64,000 nt of DNA from Pseudomonas sp. RIT-PI-r. Its GTDB lineage: Bacteria > Pseudomonadota > Gammaproteobacteria > Pseudomonadales > Pseudomonadaceae. Below the pieces are notes generated by a model that did not search any database, was not told the DNA's origin, and worked only from the letters and a program-made list of their open reading frames with translations. The position numbers and the translations under genes are program-made. Every line of letters starts with the position of its first letter. Positions within the stretch are counted from its first letter, which is position 1. Of this stretch, positions 1-6,634 are shown piece by piece. The stretch is from NCBI RefSeq assembly GCF_001297015.1, contig NZ_LIGE01000025.1:682001-746000 (forward strand), given 5' to 3'.

Positions 1-97
1 CATTGCCATTACCATTGCCGGGATCGGCTGACGTTGCCGCGCTGAGAATCAGCGCAAGCGATGCAACCGCTGCAATCAATGCCCGTGATCCAATCAT
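1..97 (-). CDS. N-terminus of a small exported Gly/Asn-rich protein (CigR-like), cut by the window edge
   Basis: Only the first 32 codons are present; the rest lies to the left of the window. The ATG opens a clear Sec signal peptide (MIGSRALIAAVASLALILSA), followed after a probable AxA cleavage site by DPGNGNGN. A short exported protein whose mature part begins with a Gly-Asn-rich low-complexity stretch matches what I remember of the CigR/RcnB-like periplasmic proteins of Pseudomonas and Salmonella. That family call rests on the N-terminus only. The reading frame and export signal are firm; the identity is tentative. Confidence 0.5.
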   Translation of the reverse strand, partial: MIGSRALIAAVASLALILSAATSADPGNGNGN

Positions 98-152
98 GCG
101 GCGTTCCCTCTGCGTTAAGTAAACCGATGTCTTTTGGTCGCTGTGAGACAGT

Positions 153-365
153 TTAGTTGATCGGGGCAGGAGCGGCGTTGCCAGCACGGATGTAACGCGC
201 CGGATCGAGGCCGCGCTCCTTCACCAGACGGTCGATCAGATAGCTACCGGCAGTCTGTGGCTGATCCGGGTATTCGGCGTAGTGCCATCGGCCCGGGTAC
301 AGCGGCTGCACATCGACGCCGGGAAAGTACGGCGCCAGCGCATCGACCACGTGCACGCCGATTCA
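153..365 (-). pseudogene. Short ORF or 3' gene remnant, unrecognised
   Basis: An open frame with protein-like composition (PGVDVQPLYPGRWHYAEYP, then a segment ending in RYIRAGNAAPAPIN) follows a TGA stop with only GTG codons as possible starts and no good ribosome-binding site. It lacks a signal peptide. It may be the surviving C-terminal part of a longer gene lost by frameshift, since the neighbouring frame upstream (to about 424) is also open. No function is proposed. It occupies most of the gap between the exported protein at the left edge and the hydrolase that starts near 442. Confidence 0.3.
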
Positions 366-441
366 TGCACAGCGCCTTCACAGGCGCAAATGGCGGATAC
401 GACTACGCTCATTCCATCCCCCACACGCCTGGATTCGTCCC

Positions 442-1350
442 ATGACCCGCCTGTTTTTCACAACGCTGACCTTGCTCGCCCTCAGCCTGCCGGCTCACGC
501 TGACGTCACGCCGTTCCCCGCTGCCTTCAAGACCCAGGACATCAAAGTCGAAGGCGCAACAATGCACGTGCGCGTTGGCGGCAAAGGCCCGGCCGTGGTG
601 CTGTTGCATGGCTTTGGCGATACCGGCGACATGTGGGCGCCGCTGGCGGCGGACCTGGCGCGGGACCACACCGTGGTGGTGCCGGACTTGCGCGGCATGG
701 GCCTGTCGTCGATCCCGGACGGCGGCTACGACAAAAAGACGCAGGCGGCAGACATTCGTGGAGTATTGAGCGCGCTGAAAATCGAACATTCGGTGGTGAT
801 CGGCCATGACATCGGCACCATGGTCGCGTTCGCCTATGCCGCGCGGTATCCGCAACTCACTGATCGGCTGGTGGTGATGGATGCCCCCGTACCCGGCATC
901 ACGCCGTGGAACGACATCGTGCGTTCGCCGATGCTCTGGCACTTCGACTTCGGCGGCGCCGACATGGAGTGTCTGGTGGCCGGGCGCGAGCGTATCTACC
1001 TCGACCGCTTCTGGAACGAGTTTGCCGGCACGCCCGCCAAGGTCGACGAAGGCACTCGCCAGCATTACGCCAAACTCTACGCCCGCCCCGGCGCCATGCA
1101 CGCCGCATTCGCCCAGTTCCGCAGCATCCGTCAGGACGCCATCGATAACGCGCCGGTTCTGCAACAGAAACTGACCATGCCGGTACTGGCCGTCGGCGGC
1201 GAAAAATCCTTCGGCAACAACGAAGCCATCGTCATGCGCAACGCCGCCGACAACGTCACCGAAGTGGTGATCCCCGCAGCCGGTCACTGGCTGATGGAGG
1301 AAGCGCCAGCGCCAACCATCAAGGCCGTGCGCGACTTTATCGCCCTGTGA
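442..1350 (+). CDS. Exported alpha/beta hydrolase, Cif-like epoxide hydrolase family
   Basis: The 302-residue protein starts with a signal peptide (about residues 1-20, cleaved after AHA) and has the alpha/beta hydrolase fold: oxyanion motif HGFGDTG at 56-62, nucleophile elbow GHDIGT with Asp123 rather than Ser, and a late His282 in GHWLMEE. An Asp nucleophile marks the epoxide hydrolase / haloalkane dehalogenase branch. The order of motifs (WHFDF at 166-170, MDAPVP at 146-151) follows the secreted Cif epoxide hydrolase of P. aeruginosa as I remember it. Cif opens the epoxide with a His/Tyr pair: the His is kept here (His167), but the segment where the Tyr is expected reads AFAQFRSI, so the Tyr may be missing. 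The substrate is therefore uncertain. It likely acts in the periplasm or outside the cell. Confidence 0.8.
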   Translation: MTRLFFTTLTLLALSLPAHADVTPFPAAFKTQDIKVEGATMHVRVGGKGPAVVLLHGFGDTGDMWAPLAADLARDHTVVVPDLRGMGLSSIPDGGYDKKTQAADIRGVLSALKIEHSVVIGHDIGTMVAFAYAARYPQLTDRLVVMDAPVPGITPWNDIVRSPMLWHFDFGGADMECLVAGRERIYLDRFWNEFAGTPAKVDEGTRQHYAKLYARPGAMHAAFAQFRSIRQDAIDNAPVLQQKLTMPVLAVGGEKSFGNNEAIVMRNAADNVTEVVIPAAGHWLMEEAPAPTIKAVRDFIAL

Positions 1351-1417
1351 GCAATTGACGTTGCCTGAACCCGATCCATGCGTCAGGATTCGCCCCTTTT
1401 GATCGCAAGGAACACAC

Positions 1418-1741
1418 GTGGAGCATCTATTCGTTTATGGAACCCTTGGCCCGGGGCGACCGAATGAGCACGTCATGTTGAACATCGGCGGCACCTGGCA
1501 ACCGGCCTCACTCAAGGGCCAACTGGCGCAAGCCGGCTGGGGCGCGCAAATGGGCTTTCCGGGGTTGGTCCTGGCCGACGATGGCGATGTGATTGAGGGC
1601 TTCGTGTTTTCTTCCGGGAATTTTCACGCTCATTGGGCAGCGCTTGATGAGTTTGAAGGGGCTGAGTATCAGCGTGTTTTGACGCAGGTGACGTTGGCTG
1701 ATGGCACCGCGCTGGAAACCTGCGTTTACGCCCTTCGATAG
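1418..1741 (+). CDS. Gamma-glutamylcyclotransferase family (AIG2-like) protein
   Basis: The 107-residue protein opens with LFVYGTLGPG, the substrate-binding loop typical of the gamma-glutamylcyclotransferase / AIG2 fold. It contains an acidic segment, ALDEFEGAEYQR, that carries the expected catalytic Glu of this family (the GxEY/F pattern). Length fits the short bacterial members, which are thought to act on gamma-glutamylamines or related amides. The start is GTG with an AAGGAA ribosome-binding site about 6 nt upstream. It stands alone between the hydrolase and a tiny basic protein. The exact substrate cannot be read from sequence. Confidence 0.85.
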   Translation: MEHLFVYGTLGPGRPNEHVMLNIGGTWQPASLKGQLAQAGWGAQMGFPGLVLADDGDVIEGFVFSSGNFHAHWAALDEFEGAEYQRVLTQVTLADGTALETCVYALR

Positions 1742-1775
1742 TTGGTTTTTTACCTTTGCTTACTGAGTAACACAC

Positions 1776-1940
1776 ATGAATCGTCAGAAGAAACTGAAAC
1801 AGTTGTTCAAGGAAAAGGCCAAGAAGGCTAGCGCGAAGTTGGCGCCGAAGAAGCCGAAGTATATTAGTAAGGCTGAGCGGGCGAAGATGGAGGCTGAGGG
1901 GCTGGTGGTTGCGGATTCGGGGGAGTCGGCTGAGAGCTGA
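1776..1940 (+). CDS. DUF2986-type small basic protein
   Basis: A 54-residue ORF begins MNRQKKLKQLFKEKAKKASA and continues with KLAPKKPKYISKAERAKME before a short acidic tail. The Lys-rich N-terminus and the KPKYISKAERAK core match the DUF2986 family of gamma-proteobacteria from memory. It is strongly basic, has no signal peptide or membrane segment, and is probably cytoplasmic, perhaps nucleic-acid associated. It lies 34 nt after the cyclotransferase gene and may share its transcript. No function is known to me. Confidence 0.75.
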   Translation: MNRQKKLKQLFKEKAKKASAKLAPKKPKYISKAERAKMEAEGLVVADSGESAES

Positions 1941-1987
1941 TCCAGCCTGCCTGCAAAAAATCGACCTTGTGAAATGGAAGTCACCTA

Positions 1988-2410
1988 ATGTTCGAGCGTA
2001 ACAAACTGGTTCCGGAGTTAATGGTCACCCACCTGGAGAGCAGCCTGGCCTTTTGGGTTTCCTGCATCGGTTTCAAGGTAGTTTATGAACGCCGGGAAGA
2101 TGGGTTTGCCTACCTTGATTTGAATGGTGCTCAAGTCATGCTTGAGCAGGTTGAATCACAAGTGGGGCAATGGCTGACGGCTCCGTTGACTGCACCGTTT
2201 GGAAGAGGCATCAACCTGCAGATTGACGTTGTGGCTGTCGCCCCCCTCATCAAACAGCTTGATCAGGCCAGACATCCACTCTATCGAGAATGCAAAGACA
2301 CTTGGTATCGGGCCAATGATGTAGAAATAGGCCAACGCGAATTCATCGTCCAGGATCCCGACGGTTATCTCGTCAGGTTGGTAGAGCGGCTGGGTGAAAG
2401 ACCAGTTTGA
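1988..2410 (+). CDS. VOC family protein, bleomycin-resistance-like
   Basis: The 140-residue protein has the glyoxalase/bleomycin-resistance (VOC) pattern: an N-terminal VPELMVTHLESSLAFWVSCIGF repeat unit, a central NGAQVMLEQ strand and a C-terminal FIVQDPDGYLVRLVE strand. The whole length corresponds to two beta-alpha-beta-beta-beta modules. Such proteins bind and sequester bleomycin-type drugs or catalyse metal-dependent reactions. The DPDGY(L)VRLVE ending is typical of the drug-binding subgroup, but no resistance phenotype can be inferred. An AATGGAAG ribosome-binding region precedes the ATG. Confidence 0.8.
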   Translation: MFERNKLVPELMVTHLESSLAFWVSCIGFKVVYERREDGFAYLDLNGAQVMLEQVESQVGQWLTAPLTAPFGRGINLQIDVVAVAPLIKQLDQARHPLYRECKDTWYRANDVEIGQREFIVQDPDGYLVRLVERLGERPV

Positions 2411-2513
2411 TCAATCTCAATCTGAGCGAAGCCAACCGCTGCTTGTTGCGACCGCATGCATTTACTGCCAGAAGCAATGAACCGCCCGAACTTGTACTGA
2501 TTTCCTGGCCAAT

Positions 2514-2870
2514 TCAGCCCGAGCGTTTCAGGGACCTCGGGTCGAATGACACATTTGCCATACTTTGAGCATCAGGGACTGGCTGCCACTCAGCAGCGGT
2601 GGAGCCGATTTCGCGCAGGGTCCATTGCTGCGGACCGGACCACGACAGTGCTATATAGGGGCCTTCAAGTACTGCGTTCGCTATTAACATGTCGACTTCG
2701 TCGGCAGGTCCCGGGACCATGCCACCAACAGCAATGGGCACGCGCTGACGCAAAAGACTATTGAGCATGCACAACAATTCGGCACGTGATGTGTACTGAA
2801 CTCTGCACTCCCCGACTTCAGTGCAGGCAAACACCAGGCTACCAGTAGCGGAGTCTGCGCAGCTGATCAA
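2514..2870 (-). CDS. Hypothetical protein of a decayed accessory patch
   Basis: The open frame is coding-like, with a VFACTEVGECRVQY region, an Arg/Leu-rich helix (RAELLCMLNSLLRQRVP) and a hydrophilic C-terminus. The only in-frame starts are TTG codons, and the frame continues open upstream to a TGA near 2936, so the true N-terminus may have been lost. Base and codon use are less GC-biased than in the flanking genes. It follows directly on the broken gene to its right and is probably part of the same degraded accessory unit. I recognise no domain. Confidence 0.4.
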   Translation of the reverse strand: MISCADSATGSLVFACTEVGECRVQYTSRAELLCMLNSLLRQRVPIAVGGMVPGPADEVDMLIANAVLEGPYIALSWSGPQQWTLREIGSTAAEWQPVPDAQSMANVSFDPRSLKRSG

Positions 2871-2933
2871 TGTCAGATGCGTCGGTGGCAGACCTGACCC
2901 TTTTGAATAACGTAGTTTGATGACTGCACCCCA

Positions 2934-3350
2934 TCATGTATGTCGCATTGTGAACTCGGCGAGTTTCGCGGCTTCATTGCGTGATTCATCGAATCGTTCG
3001 TCTAGCTCGACATGACCCGGTTCCCGGTAAAGGACGCCATTCTCAGTGCATGCCAACAGGTGTGCCATGCGCTTTGCAGCGACTGGCGACAGTCCGCAAG
3101 ACTCGCTGACTTCGTCTAGCCGTACTCGGCATACATCGACCCGCCAAGATAGAGATAGAACTCGTCGAGAACGATACCCACGCCTGAAATACCCTAGGTG
3201 CCGGCCACACCCGGCGCCTCCTCATAAATAGCCTCAACATTATGACCTTCCAAGGTCGCGACAGCGGTTAGTACCTCGCAAAAAGCATCTTTCATGCTGT
3301 TGCTGACCCAAAGGTCATAGTTGTTGCCGATAATAATGGGCGCGCCCATG
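2934..3350 (-). pseudogene. Frameshifted and stop-containing gene remnant, unknown family
   Basis: Reading from the ATG gives MGAPIIIGNNYDLWVSNSMK and about 30 further sensible residues to an in-frame TAG. The same frame then continues (GISGVGIVLDEFYLYLGGSM) to a second TAG. A one-base frame change there restores a plausible C-terminus (RLDEVSESCGLSPVAAKRMA, later ELDERFDESRNEAAKLAEF) ending at TGA. Together the pieces would make a protein of about 138 residues. One nonsense mutation and one frameshift therefore explain the damage. The family is not recognised; the acidic, compact character resembles small accessory or immunity-type proteins, but this is only an impression. Confidence 0.55.
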
Positions 3351-3352
3351 AG

Positions 3353-3513
3353 CGGTCATGGGTATCCGGCACACTCAATACATAGGGTTCGGTCAGATCC
3401 AGCACCGCACTCATGTAGTCGGTGTCATCGTTGGCGGTCGGCATGTCCTTGGCGGAAGGTGAAGCCAACGCAGTGGCCCAGCCAATCTGGTTTAGACCTG
3501 CGCGATCACTAGG
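3353..3513 (-). pseudogene. Internal fragment of a DUF1254 domain protein
   Basis: The minus strand encodes RAGLNQIGW, then MPTANDDTDYMSAVLDLTEP and YVLSVPDTHDR before running into the neighbouring remnant. This is the N-terminal core of DUF1254 proteins as I know them (an N.DTxY..A.LDL..EP.VLSVPD..gRYY pattern). The fragment stops just where the RYY motif should come, and a stop lies 5' of it. Only about 50 codons of a normally about 450-residue exported protein survive. It marks a deletion junction at the edge of the degraded patch. Confidence 0.6.
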
Positions 3514-3700
3514 TCAGCTTGCACGCTTCGACGCATATTTTTTATGCCTTCCAGGCATCGTCCGCGCAGCCGTTGATCCATCGGCCATATGCCACAAACG
3601 AATAAACAGCATATTTTTAAGTATTTTATTTCCGCATCAACACGCCGCTATACCTGCGTCTTCGATCCGGCACCACGCCGGCATTTGCAGGAGCAGACGC

Positions 3701-4756
3701 GTGATTCGAACCCCTTCGTTATCCTTCCCAAGAGCGGCGCTCACCCTCGCCGCACTACTGGTTTCCAGCCTGGCACTGGCCGAACCGGTCAAAGAAATCC
3801 GCATCGCCGTGCCGGACATCAGTGCCGGCCCCACGCCTAGTGGCGCCGGGATCGTCGATGTGTTGCGCGACCGGCAAACGCTGGAGAAAGAGTTTGAGAA
3901 GGACGGCATCAAGATTCGCTGGGACTTCTTCAAAGGTGCGGGGCCGGCGATCAATGAAGCGTTGGCCAACAATCAGGAAGACTTCGCTTACCTCGGCGAT
4001 TTGCCGGCAATCATCGGCAAGGCCGGTGGTCTCGACACGCGCTTGCTCAGTGCAACCGCCCGTGACGTCAAACTCTATCTGGCGGTGCAGCCGGGTTCGG
4101 GCATTACCACGCTCGAAGCGTTGAAGGGTAAACGTGTGGCGATCTTTCGCGGCACCGCCACCCAGTTGTCGTTTGCTTCGGCGCTGGCCCATCAAGGTTT
4201 GAAAGAGAGCGACTACAAGGTGGTCAACCTCGACTACAACGCCGCCAACGCGGCGCTGGCGGCCAAACAAATCGACGCGACCTGGTCCGGAGCCGGGGTG
4301 ATTGCGCTCAAGGCACGCGGTCTCGCCGAGCTGCCGCTGACCACTGTCGACCTCGATGGCGCCGGCAGCATGCAAGCCGTGCTGTTGGGGCGCGGCGCGT
4401 TTGTCGACGCGCACCCGGAACTGGTCGCGCGATTGATCAAGGCACAGCAACCGGCGATCACCTGGTTGCGCAACGACGAGCACAAACAGGACTACATTAA
4501 TCTGGTGTCGAAACTGGCCAGTTTCCCCGCAGATATCCTCACCACCGATGCCAAAGATCAGTCGCTGGTGAAAATCTTCGCGCCGCAGCTCGACGCGCCG
4601 TTCCTCGACAACTTGCAGCGCAGTGTGGATCTCGCGCTCAACGCGAAACTGATCCGCAAAGGTTTCGAGGTGAAGAACTGGGCTGAACCGAGCTTCATCA
4701 ATGCCGCACTGCAAACCACCGACAGCGCTTCGCAAACCCCACAAGCCAGCCGTTAA
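3701..4756 (+). CDS. Sulfonate/alkanesulfonate-type ABC transporter substrate-binding protein
   Basis: The 351-residue protein has a signal peptide (ALTLAALLVSSLALAEP) and a periplasmic NMT1/SsuA-like fold: VKEIRIAVPDI opening strand, GAGPAINEALANNQEDFAYLGDLPA pocket, and TTLEALKGKRVAIFRGTATQ hinge typical of sulfonate and taurine binders. A GTG start with AGGAG about 9 nt upstream is chosen; the frame is open further upstream but has no signal peptide there. No matching permease or ATPase gene lies nearby, so it either serves a transporter encoded elsewhere or has been recruited as a scavenging binder. It heads a plus-strand run with a GST, an AraC regulator, a TonB receptor and a flavin monooxygenase, which suggests organosulfur uptake. 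Confidence 0.85.
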   Translation: MIRTPSLSFPRAALTLAALLVSSLALAEPVKEIRIAVPDISAGPTPSGAGIVDVLRDRQTLEKEFEKDGIKIRWDFFKGAGPAINEALANNQEDFAYLGDLPAIIGKAGGLDTRLLSATARDVKLYLAVQPGSGITTLEALKGKRVAIFRGTATQLSFASALAHQGLKESDYKVVNLDYNAANAALAAKQIDATWSGAGVIALKARGLAELPLTTVDLDGAGSMQAVLLGRGAFVDAHPELVARLIKAQQPAITWLRNDEHKQDYINLVSKLASFPADILTTDAKDQSLVKIFAPQLDAPFLDNLQRSVDLALNAKLIRKGFEVKNWAEPSFINAALQTTDSASQTPQASR

Positions 4757-4771
4757 AAACAAGGACTACCC

Positions 4772-5389
4772 ATGACCACCCTGTTCATTTTTCCTGGTGC
4801 CTGCTCGTTCGCCGCCCATGTCGTGATTCACGAATTGCAACTGCCGATCGAAGTCGAGCGGGTGACGTTCGGCGACCAGGACTCGCCATACCGGCAGATC
4901 AACCCGACCGGCCGCGTACCCGCGCTATTGCTCGATAACAAAACCCTGCTGACTGAAAATACCGCGATCCTGCCGTACCTCGCCGATTTGAAACCCGGCA
5001 CGGAATTGTTTGCGCCGGCAGGTTCAGTCGAGCGTGCACAGATTCAAGGCTGGCTCGGTTACGTGGCGACCGAGGTGCACGTCGCCGCGTTTCGGCCGAT
5101 CAATCGGCCTGAGCGTTACAGCGCCGATGAGGCGGCATTCCCCGGCATCCGCGAGCGCGCGTTGCAACAACTGGCGAACGCACTGAAGCCGATTGAGGCG
5201 CATCTGGCGCAGGCGGAGTATCTGGTCGGCAATCGTTTTACCGTGGCGGACGCCTACCTCGGCGTGTTCCTCGGCTGGAGCGCCCGCGTCGGTGTGTTAG
5301 GCGACTTCCCTGCGTTGCAAGCCGCGCTCGGGCGCTTCCGTGCACGCGAATCGGTGGTGCGGACACTGGCTGCCGAAGGCCTCGCCTGA
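4772..5389 (+). CDS. Glutathione S-transferase family protein
   Basis: The 205-residue protein shows an N-terminal thioredoxin-like GST domain (TLFIFPGACSFAAH with Cys11 at the glutathione site, cis-Pro motif GRVPALLL, TENTAILPYL glutathione-binding motif) and an all-alpha C-terminal domain with the conserved FTVADAYLGVFLGW signature. The PGACS start is the beta-class/bacterial arrangement. It lies only 15 nt after the sulfonate-binding protein gene, so the two are almost certainly cotranscribed. In this setting it may help thiol conjugation or desulfurisation of the imported compound; that role is inferred from neighbours only. Confidence 0.9.
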   Translation: MTTLFIFPGACSFAAHVVIHELQLPIEVERVTFGDQDSPYRQINPTGRVPALLLDNKTLLTENTAILPYLADLKPGTELFAPAGSVERAQIQGWLGYVATEVHVAAFRPINRPERYSADEAAFPGIRERALQQLANALKPIEAHLAQAEYLVGNRFTVADAYLGVFLGWSARVGVLGDFPALQAALGRFRARESVVRTLAAEGLA

Positions 5390-5431
5390 GTCATCCCGTG
5401 GACAGATAACCGAGCCAACCGGAGAAACAGC

Positions 5432-6505
5432 ATGCCAAGCACCGATACCATTGCCACCTGGGCCCAAGTCATCGCCCGCACGCTGGAAGCACAGGGCATC
5501 GACGCTGCCCCGCTGCTGCGCGAGGCCGGTATCAGTCGTTGTCATCTGCATGATCCCGACCAGCGCATCGCCCTCCCCGTCATGAGTGCATTCTGGCGGG
5601 CGGCGCGGCGCGTCAGTGATGACGAATGCTTTGGCTTGCAAGTGGCGCAGTACAGTTATCCGACCGACTTCCATGGGCTGTTTTTCGCCGCGCAAAGCAG
5701 CTCGACGGTGATCGAGGCATTGCAGCGCGGCGTGCGTTTTGCGCCGGTGATCACCACGTCGGCGGCGATGAGTCTGGTGCGCGGCCCGCACACCACGCGC
5801 ATGGTTTACGGGGTGGCCGTCGGCGCCGAGGTGGAGCAGATCGCCACCGAAGCGTCGATTGCCTGCGCGGTACGCTTCACCCGCCAGACCTGGGTCAATC
5901 TGCCCATCGTGCACGGCGTGCGCCTGGCTCGCCCGGCGCCACAGGATCCGCAGCGCTGGACGCGATTGCTCGGTTGTCCGATCCGCTTCAATGCCGGCGA
6001 AAACGCCATCGAATACAGCAATCGCTGGCTGGATGCACCGCTGACCACGGCCAATCACGCCGTGGCCCAGGGACTGGACAACGTGCTCAACGCTTACCTT
6101 GAACGCCAGCGCCGCCTGAACCTGCCGGAGCGGGTGCGCGGTGCGATTATTCGCTACTTGCCGGTGGGCGAAGTGCAGCAAAGTCGAGTCGCCGATGAAC
6201 TCGGCATGAGCGTGCGCAACCTGCATCGACACTTGCTCAAGCACGACAGCAGTTTCAAGGCATTGCTCGACGATTGCCGTCGACAACTGGCGTTCAGTTA
6301 CCTGCGCCAGACCGACTGCTCGATCAACGAAATCTGCTATCGACTGGGCTTCAATGAACCGAGCAGTTTCAATCGCGCGTTCCGTCGCTGGACCGGCGAA
6401 AGCCCCGGCAAATGGCGCCGCGATGATGCGCCGTCGTTACCCGAACGCTATGTGCCACGACCGCCTGCTTTAGCCTCCGGGCGGGCGATCTCGATAGCCG
6501 TTTGA
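5432..6505 (+). CDS. AraC family transcriptional regulator (Arabinose_bd N-domain type)
   Basis: This 357-residue regulator has an N-terminal domain of the OruR/ArgR-like arabinose-binding type (QGIDAAPLLREAGIS, and the FHGLFFAAQSSSTVIEAL segment) and a C-terminal double helix-turn-helix: QSRVADELGMSVRNLHRHL and the second signature INEICYRLGFNEPSSFNRAF followed by RRWTGESPGKWRR. It sits 42 nt downstream of the GST gene and before the TonB receptor, so it probably controls this uptake group. The effector is unknown. Confidence 0.9.
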   Translation: MPSTDTIATWAQVIARTLEAQGIDAAPLLREAGISRCHLHDPDQRIALPVMSAFWRAARRVSDDECFGLQVAQYSYPTDFHGLFFAAQSSSTVIEALQRGVRFAPVITTSAAMSLVRGPHTTRMVYGVAVGAEVEQIATEASIACAVRFTRQTWVNLPIVHGVRLARPAPQDPQRWTRLLGCPIRFNAGENAIEYSNRWLDAPLTTANHAVAQGLDNVLNAYLERQRRLNLPERVRGAIIRYLPVGEVQQSRVADELGMSVRNLHRHLLKHDSSFKALLDDCRRQLAFSYLRQTDCSINEICYRLGFNEPSSFNRAFRRWTGESPGKWRRDDAPSLPERYVPRPPALASGRAISIAV

Positions 6506-6634
6506 ATCAATTGTCTGCGGCGGACCACAGGTTGTCCGCGCAGGCCCCTTTTCCCCTCTTCACACGCTCTAGCATGGCCCTCCTACCGAGCCCGACCGAT
6601 AGCGTCGCGCGGCCAAACAAGGAGCTTTGCGTCC

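Noticed and set aside
409..1287. Long open frame on the minus strand opposite the hydrolase gene
   Set aside because: It is the usual GC-driven antisense shadow: no start with ribosome site, His/Arg-rich translation without family character, and complete overlap with a well-supported gene.
3422..3700. Upstream in-frame extension of the sulfonate-binding protein
   Set aside because: The extra 93 residues overlap the decayed minus-strand genes, have no signal peptide at their start and would bury the real signal peptide inside the protein.
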